Assembly (NCBI GenBank): GCA_035620975.1
Contig: DASPFV010000313.1
Location: 1-13,009 of the forward strand
Direction: 5' to 3'
Origin: DASPFV01 sp035620975
GTDB lineage: Bacteria; Acidobacteriota; Vicinamibacteria; Vicinamibacterales; 2-12-FULL-66-21
Length of the DNA: 13,009 nucleotides
The first letter of the stretch is position 1. Every line of letters starts with the position of its first letter. The notes under the pieces were generated by a model. The model was not told where the DNA came from. It made no database searches and saw nothing but the letters and a program-made list of their open reading frames with translations. This document shows, piece after piece, positions 1 through 6,955 of the stretch. Made by a program: the position numbers and the translations under genes.

Positions 1-1089
1 CTTGTTGGGGAACGGCTGGCCGGTCGTGAAGTCCATCAGCGGCGGCAGCAGGTTGCCGTTGTTGTCGCGGCTCTGCGAGAAGTCCCCTGCCCGCTCGAGC
101 GCAGACGGCACCCGGAGCCGGATGGCATTGCCGTTGTTGATGGCGGCGGTCGTCGGACGATACTCGTGCGCGTAGAAGAAGAACAGGTTGTTGGAGCCAC
201 CCGGCCTCCCGACCGGCCCGCCGATCGTGTAGCCATAGGTGTCCTGCTTCGTCTTCGGGGTCGGGTCATTGTTCTTCTGGCGGACCCACGTCGTCTCGTT
301 CCAGTCCGAGTTGGTGAAGACGCTGTAGGCCGACCCGCGGAACTGGTTCGTGCCGCTCTTGGTCACGGCCGTCACCTGCAGCCCGCTCGAGCGCCCGAAC
401 TCCGCCTGGTAGCCCTGGGTGAGGATCTTCACCTCGCCGATCGACTCGATGTTCATGTTCAGCATCTGGCCGTTGTTGCCCGTGTCCATGGCCGAGACGC
501 CGTCCATCATGATGTTGTTCTGACCCGCGCCGCCCAGCCGCGTCGCGCCAGCCGCGCCGCCGCTCCCGTTGGAGACGCCGCCGGCCACGACGCCCGGCAT
601 GAAGCCGAGCAGGCTCGTGAAGTTCTGGCGGTTGATCGGCAGGTTCTCGACCTGCTCGGTCGAAATCGCGAACGACCGCTCGCCGCTCTGCGTCTGCAGG
701 AGCGCCGCTTCCGCCGTGACAGTCACGGTTTCCGCGATGCCGCCGGGCTCCAGCGTCAGGGGTGGCACGCCGACGCGGTCGGCGCCCGTGACGACGATCC
801 CCGACCGCCGCACGGTCTTGAACGATTCGAGCGTGACCTCGACCGTGTAGCGGTCGGGCGTCACGTTCGGGAACACGTAGTCGCCGGTCTCGTTGGTGAC
901 CACCGGCGCGCTCTTCGTGTTGCGGGTTTCGCTGATGAGCACGACGGTCGCGCCGGGAATGACCCCGCCCTGCGCGTCGACGACTCGTCCCGTCACCGTG
1001 CCGGTCGTGATCTGCGCCAGTGCCAGCGAGGGCACCAGCCACAGCGCCACGATCAGGCCGATGGCGATGCTGCCAGTCCTACGTACCAT
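1..1089 (-). CDS. TonB-dependent receptor, Oar-like, N-terminal part (cut by window edge)
   Basis: This is an outer-membrane receptor that would import a large substrate, probably an oligosaccharide or another bulky nutrient, using TonB energy. The frame stays open from the ATG at 1089 to the window edge, giving 363 residues without a stop. Residues 1-26 form a signal peptide (two Arg, a hydrophobic stretch, cleavage after ALA before Gln26). Residues 27-115 are a carboxypeptidase-regulatory-like beta-sandwich (GTVTGRVVDAQGGVIPGATV, then NETGDYVFPNVTPDRYTVEV). Residues about 125-250 are the plug domain, with VENLPINRQNF, NNIMMDGVSAMD and VTKSGTNQFRGSAYSVF, all usual in this family. The beta-barrel starts near 285 (YGYTIGGPVG) and is mostly outside the window; complete members run to about 1,000 residues or more. 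A purine-rich ribosome-binding site directly upstream supports the start. Its gene lies downstream of three sugar-related genes on the same strand, so a carbohydrate substrate is plausible but not shown. Confidence 0.93.
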   Translation of the reverse strand, partial: MVRRTGSIAIGLIVALWLVPSLALAQITTGTVTGRVVDAQGGVIPGATVVLISETRNTKSAPVVTNETGDYVFPNVTPDRYTVEVTLESFKTVRRSGIVVTGADRVGVPPLTLEPGGIAETVTVTAEAALLQTQSGERSFAISTEQVENLPINRQNFTSLLGFMPGVVAGGVSNGSGGAAGATRLGGAGQNNIMMDGVSAMDTGNNGQMLNMNIESIGEVKILTQGYQAEFGRSSGLQVTAVTKSGTNQFRGSAYSVFTNSDWNETTWVRQKNNDPTPKTKQDTYGYTIGGPVGRPGGSNNLFFFYAHEYRPTTAAINNGNAIRLRVPSALERAGDFSQSRDNNGNLLPPLMDFTTGQPFPNK

Positions 1090-1100
1090 GCCTCCTCCTC
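1090..1100 (-). promoter_or_regulatory. Strong ribosome-binding site of the TonB-dependent receptor
   Basis: Read on the minus strand, GAGGAGGAGGC directly precedes the ATG at 1089. It holds overlapping AGGAGG matches to the anti-Shine-Dalgarno sequence. It is the strongest ribosome-binding site in the window and fixes this start, which also places a clean signal peptide at the N-terminus. Confidence 0.7.
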
Positions 1101-1450
1101 TTTGACTGCCGACGGTTCCGGAGCCAGCGCGCGCTGGCGGCGGTTCGGGCCTTCCCTGTGTGGTGCTGTCCTGCGGCCCCCTCGTGCCCCTCCGGCGGGG
1201 ACGGCAGGTTTCCCTGGGATGTGGCGGACGCGAATCGAACTCGCCGTGCAGAAGATGCGGGCGATGTAATCGATTGCGCGGATGCTAGCAGCAGGTAGGT
1301 AGGTCGGCAACGAGGAAGGCTGGCGTTTCGCAGAACGAAAGAGCCTTGCGCCAGTCCGCTACATTACAGGCCTGAAACAGGAAGTCTGAGAGAGCAGGGA
1401 TTCTCCATTGCGAAACAAAAAGAGCATAGACATACTGGAGAAGGGTATGG
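1101..1450. other. Gene-free stretch between the oxidoreductase and the TonB receptor
   Basis: No convincing gene lies here; the open frames on either strand have low-complexity or Arg-rich translations without family motifs. The part from about 1300 to 1445 is visibly richer in A and T than its surroundings, as expected of a region holding a terminator for the upstream minus-strand gene and a promoter for the receptor. On the minus strand, just past the oxidoreductase stop, CATAC (1449-1445) can pair with GTATG (1435-1431), followed nine bases later by TTTTT (1421-1417); this would be only a weak terminator. A short hairpin TTTCG-CAGAA-CGAAA lies near 1325-1340, and a GTAG-type tetranucleotide repeat lies near 1290-1303. 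I could not find a convincing sigma-70 promoter for the receptor. Confidence 0.5.
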
Positions 1451-2539
1451 CTACCGAGGCCGTCGGCGCTCCGCCGCCGGCTGCGACCGGCGCACGCGAC
1501 AGCCGGTCGCGGCCGCATGCCGGGCCGCCTCGATCACCTCGAGCCCGTCGACGGCCGCCTGGACCTCGACTGGCGGCGCCGTGCCCTCGCGCAACGCTCG
1601 GCTCAGCGCACTGTAAAACCGATCGTACGCACCCGGCTCGGTCGTCTCGCGCTCGCGATGGCCGCCATCCGTCTCCAGCCATCCCCAGCGATCGGGCGTC
1701 TCCTGGCCCCAGCCCGCGTCCCCCGGGCGGGCACCCGCACGAAGCGCGGACTCCTGCCCGTCTTCACCGTATTTCGTGAACGCGCCTCTCCGCCCGAGTA
1801 CCCGGTAGCGCGGCGCCGGCGACGCAGCCAGCGCGCTCATCCAGAGATGCGACCGGACGCCCGACGCGTGGACCAGCGACACGAAAGCGTCATCCTCGGC
1901 GCCTTCGCGATCCCGCCTCGCGTCGAGCTCGGCATAGACCTCCGAGACGCTCCCGAACAGCAGCAGCGACTGATCGATCAGGTGACTGCCCAGATCGAGC
2001 AGGAGGCCGCCGCCGTCGGCAGGGTCGGGCCACTCGCGCCAGACGCCGCGCAGCGCCGGTCGCCAGCGCTCGAAGCGCGATTCGAAGCGATGCACGGGCC
2101 CCAGACGATCGTCACGCACCAGGCGCTGGACCGTCAGGAAATCTCCATCCCAGCGCCGGTTGTGGAACACCGTCAGCAGCACGTGCGCGCGCGCGAACGC
2201 CTCCATCAGAAGTCGGGCGGCTCCGGCATCCGGCGCCAGGGGCTTGTCGACCACGGTGGGGAGGCGCGCGGCGAGCGCGGCCCGCGCGAGCGGCACGTGG
2301 AACCGGTTCGGTACGGCGATCACCACCAGGTCCAGATCCCCGGCACGCTCCCACACCCGCTCGGCCGTGTCGACGACGACCGCGGTGGAGACGTCTCGAC
2401 GTGCGCGCGCCTGCCGCTCGGGATCGCGCGTGACGACAACGGTCACCTGCAAGCCAGGCGTGGCTCGGATGAGTGGCGCGTGGAAGACGGCGCCCGCGTG
2501 GCCGTACCCGATCAGCGCGACGCGCAGGTCTCCAGTCAC
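1451..2539 (-). CDS. Gfo/Idh/MocA-family NAD(P)-dependent oxidoreductase, YdgJ/IolW-like
   Basis: This is a cytoplasmic NAD(P)-dependent dehydrogenase acting on a sugar, cyclitol or related polyol. The 362-residue product starts with a Rossmann fold (DLRVALIGYGHAG, residues 4-16; dinucleotide-binding GxGxxG). It carries the catalytic lysine in VVDKP (Lys99; EKP in most relatives) and the signature GGGLLLDLGSHLIDQ (residues 177-190, His186 likely in the active site). The run FHNRRWDGDFLTVQRLV (125-141) followed by RFESRFERWRP is typical of the YdgJ/YvaA (IolW) branch, whose characterised members oxidise scyllo-inositol with NADP+; the substrate here is inferred only. I chose the GTG at 2539, preceded by GGGGA, because the Rossmann strand begins four residues later. 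The frame stays open upstream to an ATG at 2668, but that 43-residue extension is Arg-rich and unlike the family. It lies 159 bases downstream of the heme protein gene on the same strand. Confidence 0.9.
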   Translation of the reverse strand: MTGDLRVALIGYGHAGAVFHAPLIRATPGLQVTVVVTRDPERQARARRDVSTAVVVDTAERVWERAGDLDLVVIAVPNRFHVPLARAALAARLPTVVDKPLAPDAGAARLLMEAFARAHVLLTVFHNRRWDGDFLTVQRLVRDDRLGPVHRFESRFERWRPALRGVWREWPDPADGGGLLLDLGSHLIDQSLLLFGSVSEVYAELDARRDREGAEDDAFVSLVHASGVRSHLWMSALAASPAPRYRVLGRRGAFTKYGEDGQESALRAGARPGDAGWGQETPDRWGWLETDGGHRERETTEPGAYDRFYSALSRALREGTAPPVEVQAAVDGLEVIEAARHAAATGCRVRRSQPAAERRRPR

Positions 2540-2698
2540 CTGTATGTCCCCGGCACTCGCAGACGCGATTGGACCCCCGCACCGGCGACGCTCTCGCGAG
2601 TTCCAGCGCTGGCAGCCTTCGGCTCGCCGGCCGCGATGCCGGCGTCGCGAGCGGAGCGGAGGTCCCACTCAGCGGGACTCTCTTCTGACGCGCCCGGC

Positions 2699-5500
2699 TC
2701 AGGTCCCTGCCTGGTAGATGCGCACGCGCTGCACCGCCCACCCGAACTGGAACGTCGAGTCCGGCGGCGGCGCGCCCGTCTGCGTGATGCGGATGAATCT
2801 GGCCTCGACGGGCGCGAACGTGACGACGGTCAGATTGCCCGTGCCCCGGCCCTCTCCGACCGGCTTGCTCCACGTCGTGCCGTCCGTCGAGACCCGGACC
2901 TCGTAGGCGATCAGAGGCCCCGCGAATGTCCCGGCGCCGCTGCGGCCTCTGCCGCGCCCCCTGCCGAAGCCGCCGAACCCGCCGCGGCCGCCGGCTGAGG
3001 CCTCGATCAGGAGCTCGGTAATCCGGGTCGTCGCCGGCAGCTCGAGCTGGAACCACATCCCCGGCGCCTGTGGCGCACCGCTGTCCCAGCGCACGTCGCC
3101 GGTGCCGTTGATGCCGTTGGCGGCGTTCTCCGGATTGTGGCTGGCGGTCGCCTTCCACTCGCCCTGGTTCGTCAGCAGAGTCGGCAGGCTCGCGAGCAGC
3201 TCGGGAAGCGTCCACATCGTCTCTCGACGGCTCGCGGCGCGCACCGAGGCGACGTGCGCGGGCGTGATGAACGACGCCGAGTTCCCGAAGCTGTTGCGCG
3301 TGTAGTTCGCCGCGTCGGCGATCCACTCGTCGGTGTTGGTGCCCATCGGCGCCATGATGCCACCGGGATAACTCACCCCGTCGATGTCGCCCGACAGCCC
3401 GTGGAGGAGGACCTTGATGATGTACTCGCGATGTCCGAGCACGCGAGCCGATCCGACCAGGCTGGGGGCCAGCGTCGATCCGTCGGCCGCGCCGCCCATC
3501 GGCGCCCCCTTCCCGTCGGGACCGTGGCACGTCGTGCAGAGCTCCTGGTAGATTGCCGCGCCTCGCTGGAGCGATCGCCGCTGCTCGACCGGCAGCCCGA
3601 GCGTGCCGGCGCCCGGATCGGCAAACGCCGCGCCCTGGCCGCGCGCCCCGCCGGGCTTGAGGAGCTGCGCGCCAATCTCCCGGATCCCGCGAACCTGGCT
3701 GGCCGCCATCGTCTGCTCGATGAGCGCGGCCGAGCCCGGCACCTTGTGCAGGTTCACCGTGAGGAGCGCCTGGATGACGACGTCGGGGTGCGAGTCCTTC
3801 GCCATCGCGCGGTAGTCGTCGGCGAGGCTCTTCTCGCCGCGCTTGTAGAGCGACTCGCTCGCGCGGATGGCCTGGATCCGGATCTGCGGGTCGGAATCCT
3901 TCATCAGCTTGCGCGCGAACGCCAGATCGAGCGCCTCCAGGCCCTCCAGCGTCCACAGCGCGTGGATCCGCGCCAGCGGGTTCGGCGAGGATCCCGCCAT
4001 CGTGCGCAGGGCGGGCACGACGCTCTGCTCCTGCCGGAGCACCAGGAGCTTCTGCGCGGTGTCGCGCCACCAGCCGTGCTGGTGCTCGAGATGCCGCACG
4101 AGCTCTGCCGCCGATTCGCGGTACATGCGCGGCTGCGTCCGGTCGGGCGGGGCGGTCTCGTGGGTGATGCGCCAGATGCGGCCCCAGTTGTGCTGCTTGT
4201 CGAGCGCGTACTGATCGATCTTGGCCTTCAGGTATGGACCGACGAACTGCGCGTCCTGGATGATCCCGGTGTACATGTCGATGACGAGCAGGCTGCCGTC
4301 GGGCGCCGCCGTGACGTTGACGGGGCGGAACAGCGGATCGGTGGACCGCACGAACTCCGACTTCGGGTAGGCGTTTCTGAGCTGCGTGAGACCGTCGGTG
4401 ACGACGACCTTCGCGCGACGTACGATCCGGCCGACCGGTTCGGTGAAGAAGAGGTCGCCGACCATGTCCTCGGGCATCCGGTGGCCGCGGTAGATTTCGA
4501 CGCCCGACGCCGAGGTGAAGTGGTTCAGCGTCCCGTCGGGCATACGCACCCGGCGCATGCCCCCCTGCATGTCGGCGATGCCCCCGGGTGCCGGCCAGGG
4601 AACCTGGAAGTCCGGCTCGAAGTTGTCCCTGACGTTGATGGCGCCGTACGCAATCGGCACCTGGAAGTTGACGGGCCCGATTTCACCGCCGCCGTCGACG
4701 AACCAGACCTTGCCGTGGTCGTCCTGCGCGCTCCACCATTGCCCGCCGTTCGTGTCGGTTTCCTCGCGGATGACGCCGCCGGCCGGCGTGATGCGAAGCC
4801 GGAAGGGGTTGTAGGTGCTGTAGAGCCAGTTGTCGAGGGCCCAGGTCAGCCCGCCGGGCTGCCACTCCATGTTGGTGACACGGCCGAACGGCGTGAAGAA
4901 GAGCTCCTTCCTGTCGGCGACGCCGTCGCCATCCGTGTCGGTGTACTTGAAGAGATCGCGGTCGTCGGTTTCGAGCACCAGCACCTCGCCGTCGCGAAGG
5001 GGAAACGCCATCCGCGGGAGGACGAGCTTGTCGGCGAAGACCGTGTGGCGGTCGTACGTGCCGTCGCCGTCCGTGTCCTCGTGGCGCGAGATTCGGCTGA
5101 TCGGCGCGCGCGAGTTGGAGCCTGCCGCGTCCTGCATGTACGAGCGCATCTCGAGCACGTACATGCGCCCGTTGCCGTCGAACGTGACGCCCACGGGGTC
5201 CTCGATCAGCGGGTCGGAGAGGAGCGGCTCGATGCGGAACCCGGGCGGGAGCAGGAACCGCTTCTGCTGTTCCCCGGGCGACAGGCGTTCGACCGACGGC
5301 TTCCGGCTGAAATCGGCCCCCATGGCGATCTCCTGCTCGAGACCGCCCCTGCCGGCACGCCCGCCGCGCCCGGCCGGCGGGGTCTGAGCGGGAGTCTGCG
5401 TGGGAGGCGGCGCAGGCGCCGGCTTCTGCGAGAAGCCGAACGCCGCCGCCCCCACGCATGCGACCCCAACCAGGATGAACCGGGTGATCGGTGAAGTCAT
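2699..5500 (-). CDS. Secreted PVC-type heme-binding CxxCH protein: propeller dehydrogenase, HEAT-like, cytochrome c, discoidin-like
   Basis: This 933-residue secreted protein probably oxidises a sugar or polyol and passes electrons to its own c-type heme. Residues 1-24 look like a signal peptide, followed by a Pro/Gln-rich linker to about 45. A beta-propeller dehydrogenase region (about 80-445) starts at FLLPPGFRIEPLLSDPLIEDPVGVTF-like sequence (residues 82-107) and carries two calcium-type loops, DTDGDGTYD (142-150) and DTDGDGVAD (188-196). Helical HEAT-like repeats follow (about 465-610). A cytochrome c domain (about 645-735) has CTTCH at 655-659 and Met716 or Met719 as likely sixth ligand. 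The C-terminus (about 780-930) resembles a discoidin/F5-8C carbohydrate-binding fold, ending RVRIYQ. This matches the NCBI 'PVC-type heme-binding CxxCH protein' architecture, common in Planctomycetes, Verrucomicrobia and Acidobacteria; the substrate is unknown. The ATG at 5500 is the only start that keeps the signal peptide, but it lacks a Shine-Dalgarno sequence and lies in a tandem repeat. Confidence 0.9.
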   Translation of the reverse strand: MTSPITRFILVGVACVGAAAFGFSQKPAPAPPPTQTPAQTPPAGRGGRAGRGGLEQEIAMGADFSRKPSVERLSPGEQQKRFLLPPGFRIEPLLSDPLIEDPVGVTFDGNGRMYVLEMRSYMQDAAGSNSRAPISRISRHEDTDGDGTYDRHTVFADKLVLPRMAFPLRDGEVLVLETDDRDLFKYTDTDGDGVADRKELFFTPFGRVTNMEWQPGGLTWALDNWLYSTYNPFRLRITPAGGVIREETDTNGGQWWSAQDDHGKVWFVDGGGEIGPVNFQVPIAYGAINVRDNFEPDFQVPWPAPGGIADMQGGMRRVRMPDGTLNHFTSASGVEIYRGHRMPEDMVGDLFFTEPVGRIVRRAKVVVTDGLTQLRNAYPKSEFVRSTDPLFRPVNVTAAPDGSLLVIDMYTGIIQDAQFVGPYLKAKIDQYALDKQHNWGRIWRITHETAPPDRTQPRMYRESAAELVRHLEHQHGWWRDTAQKLLVLRQEQSVVPALRTMAGSSPNPLARIHALWTLEGLEALDLAFARKLMKDSDPQIRIQAIRASESLYKRGEKSLADDYRAMAKDSHPDVVIQALLTVNLHKVPGSAALIEQTMAASQVRGIREIGAQLLKPGGARGQGAAFADPGAGTLGLPVEQRRSLQRGAAIYQELCTTCHGPDGKGAPMGGAADGSTLAPSLVGSARVLGHREYIIKVLLHGLSGDIDGVSYPGGIMAPMGTNTDEWIADAANYTRNSFGNSASFITPAHVASVRAASRRETMWTLPELLASLPTLLTNQGEWKATASHNPENAANGINGTGDVRWDSGAPQAPGMWFQLELPATTRITELLIEASAGGRGGFGGFGRGRGRGRSGAGTFAGPLIAYEVRVSTDGTTWSKPVGEGRGTGNLTVVTFAPVEARFIRITQTGAPPPDSTFQFGWAVQRVRIYQAGT

Positions 5501-5562
5501 GAGTTGTGAGTCACGAGTTGGGAGTCACGAGTTGGGAGTCATGAATTGGGAGTCATGAGTTG
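5501..5562. repeat. 14-bp tandem repeat array touching the heme-protein start codon
   Basis: Four 14-base units lie at 5501-5514, 5515-5528, 5529-5542 and 5543-5556, with consensus GAGTTGGGAGTCAY, followed by a partial GAGTTG (5557-5562). Units differ by one or two bases. On the minus strand the repeat reads as ACTCCCAACTC with ATG or GTG at the joints, and the heme-protein start codon (5500-5498) occupies the position of the next joint. An ATG in unit 3 (5542) is in frame with that gene but meets TGA after five codons. The array has no ribosome-binding site and fills the gap downstream of xylA. Confidence 0.9.
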
Positions 5563-5595
5563 AACCCGGAACCTTGAAACCCTGAACCCTGAACC
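5563..5595. repeat. 7-bp AACCCTG tandem repeat next to the xylA stop codon
   Basis: Successive units are AACCCGG (5563-5569), AACCTTG (5570-5576), AAACCCTG (5577-5584, one base longer), AACCCTG (5585-5591) and a partial AACC (5592-5595). The last base is the first base of the xylA stop codon read in reverse. The array continues straight from the 14-bp array, so the whole 94-base gap between xylA and the heme protein gene is tandem repeat. It has no dyad symmetry, so I see no terminator in it. Confidence 0.85.
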
Positions 5596-6752
5596 TATTT
5601 GACGCCCAGCAACAGCTCCATCACGAGCTGATCGAGCCGCTCGTAGTGCAGCTCGCGGCGGGCCATGGCGTCGACGTCGAATGTCCGGCTCTTGAGCGCC
5701 TCCGCCGCTTTCCGTGAATACGGCTCGGTGCGCTCGCCGCCCGGGGCGCCAATCTCCCTCAGGAGCCCCTGAATCTCCGTGTCTTCCGCGTAGCGGCGGG
5801 CTTTCTCCTTCAGGATGTTGTAGGTCCGCATGCACCCTGCCGCGAAGGCCCACACGCCCTCGGGGCCTTCCGTCCTGTAAGCGTGCGCGTCGAAGTGTCG
5901 CGGGCCGTCGTAGCCCGACTCCTCCAGCAGCTTGACCAGGAAGAACATCGCCTTGGGGTTCTCGCTCGCGAACCGGAAGTCCTGGTCGTACCGGCCGGGC
6001 TGCTGATCGTTGAGATCGACGTGGAACAGCTTGCCGGCGTCGATGGCCTGCGCGACGGCATGGTAGAAGTTCAGCCCCGCCATGTGCTCGTGCGCGACTT
6101 CGGGGTTCACGCCGACCATCTCCGGATGATCGAGCGTCTCGATGAAGGCGAGCATGTGGCCCGTCGTCGGCAGGTAGATGTGGCCGCGCGGCTCGTTCGG
6201 CTTGGCTTCGAGCGCGAACTTCAGATCGTATTTCTGATCGCGCACGTATTCGCACAGGAAGTTGACCCCGTCGCGATAGCGCGCGAGCGCGTCGCGCGCG
6301 TCCTTCGCGGCGTCCACCTCGGCGCCTTCCCGTCCGCCCCACATCACGTAGATCTTCGCCCCGAGCTCGACCCCGAGGTCGATCGCGCTCATGGTCTTCT
6401 GCAGGGCGAACGCGCGCACGTCGGGATCGGTCGAGGTCACCGCCCCGTCGCGGAAGATCGGGTGCGTGAACAGGTTGGTCGTGGCCATCGGCACGACCAT
6501 GCCGTGATCCGAAAGAGCCTGCTTGAACTCGCGGACGATGCGATCGCGCTCGGCAGCGGAGGCGCCGAACGGCACGAGGTCGTTGTCGTGCAGGTTGACG
6601 CCGTAGGCGCCGAGCTCCGAGAGGCGGCGCACGATCGTGGTCGGCGGAATCGCCGGCCGGACCGGCTCCCCGAACGGATCCCGTCCGGGATTTCCGACGG
6701 TCCAGAGACCGAACGTGAACTTGTCTGACTTCCTGGGTGCGTAGTTGTCCAT
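5595..6752 (-). CDS. xylA: Xylose isomerase, short class I (actinobacterial-type)
   Basis: This cytoplasmic enzyme interconverts D-xylose and D-xylulose and usually also D-glucose and D-fructose, using two divalent metals in a TIM barrel. At 385 residues it fits the short class I group known from Streptomyces. The active-site set is complete and offset by one from Streptomyces numbering: His55 and Asp58 (GVNLHDNDL), Trp138 (MWGGREGAE), Glu182 and Lys184 (LEAKPNEPRG), Glu218 and His221 (VNPEVAHEHM), Asp246 (FHVDLND), Asp256 and Asp258 (YDQDFRF), Asp288 (RHFDAHA). Phe27 in GRDPFG matches the residue donated to the neighbouring subunit's active site. I chose the ATG at 6752 because the protein then begins with the usual short N-terminus before DKFTFGLWTVG. 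The open frame continues upstream to 6992, but that part is Arg-rich and unlike the family. Only a weak GGA lies upstream of the ATG. It is divergent from pcaB and first in the minus-strand block. Confidence 0.96.
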   Translation of the reverse strand: MDNYAPRKSDKFTFGLWTVGNPGRDPFGEPVRPAIPPTTIVRRLSELGAYGVNLHDNDLVPFGASAAERDRIVREFKQALSDHGMVVPMATTNLFTHPIFRDGAVTSTDPDVRAFALQKTMSAIDLGVELGAKIYVMWGGREGAEVDAAKDARDALARYRDGVNFLCEYVRDQKYDLKFALEAKPNEPRGHIYLPTTGHMLAFIETLDHPEMVGVNPEVAHEHMAGLNFYHAVAQAIDAGKLFHVDLNDQQPGRYDQDFRFASENPKAMFFLVKLLEESGYDGPRHFDAHAYRTEGPEGVWAFAAGCMRTYNILKEKARRYAEDTEIQGLLREIGAPGGERTEPYSRKAAEALKSRTFDVDAMARRELHYERLDQLVMELLLGVK

Positions 6753-6955
6753 TTTTTGTCCAGCTGCCAGCCGCCAGGTTCCCGCTGTCGGGGACTGGTT
6801 GGCGCGTCCGGTTCCGCCTGCGGCTCGCCCTCGCGGGCTGGCGATGTAGAGGCTGCAGCCGGAAGCTGCACCCCGACCGACCCTGCAGCATACACCGCCC
6901 GCGCCGCGGACCGCACGCGCCGTCGCCAGACGGCAACCTGTGGAATCATTACGCC
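6753..6955. promoter_or_regulatory. Divergent intergenic region between xylA and pcaB
   Basis: These 203 bases should hold the promoters of both divergent units. No clear -35/-10 pair was found on either strand, which is common in high-GC genomes. Visible elements are a 7-bp CCAGCYG run next to the xylA start and a cluster of CTGCAG-containing words near 6850-6890, including the palindrome GCTGCAGC. These words are possible operator-like sites but carry no recognised factor signature. Frames that read through this region in line with xylA or pcaB are low-complexity and were not taken as coding. Confidence 0.4.
6760..6778. repeat. Short 7-bp CCAGCYG repeat in the xylA leader
   Basis: CCAGCTG, CCAGCCG and a partial CCAGG follow each other eight bases upstream of the xylA start codon. 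On the minus strand this reads as repeated CTGGCRG just before the translation start, where a ribosome-binding site would be expected. It has the same period as the AACCCTG array at the other end of the gene, though a different sequence. Confidence 0.55.

Noticed and set aside
1222..1250. A tRNA-3'-end-like segment on the minus strand (GCGAGTTCGATTCGCGTCCGCCA is split here as GCGAG, TTCGATT, CGCGT, CCGCCA)
   Set aside because: The would-be T-stem has an A-G mismatch and a G-T pair, and no D-arm, anticodon arm or matching 5' acceptor strand lies upstream. No integrase is nearby to suggest an attachment-site remnant.
1267..1274. The 8-bp palindrome AATCGATT upstream of the TonB receptor
   Set aside because: Too short and single, with no second copy and no matching regulator family to call an operator.
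1408..1436. TTGCGA, 17 bases, CATACT: a sigma-70-like promoter on the plus strand
   Set aside because: It points into the 3' end of the oppositely oriented oxidoreductase and leads to no plus-strand gene; one such match in an A/T-richer stretch is expected by chance.
3137..5494. A 785-codon open frame on the plus strand opposite the heme protein gene
   Set aside because: It is a GC-driven mirror of the minus-strand gene; its translation is rich in Arg, Val, Asp and His with no family motifs, whereas the minus strand gives a clear multidomain protein.
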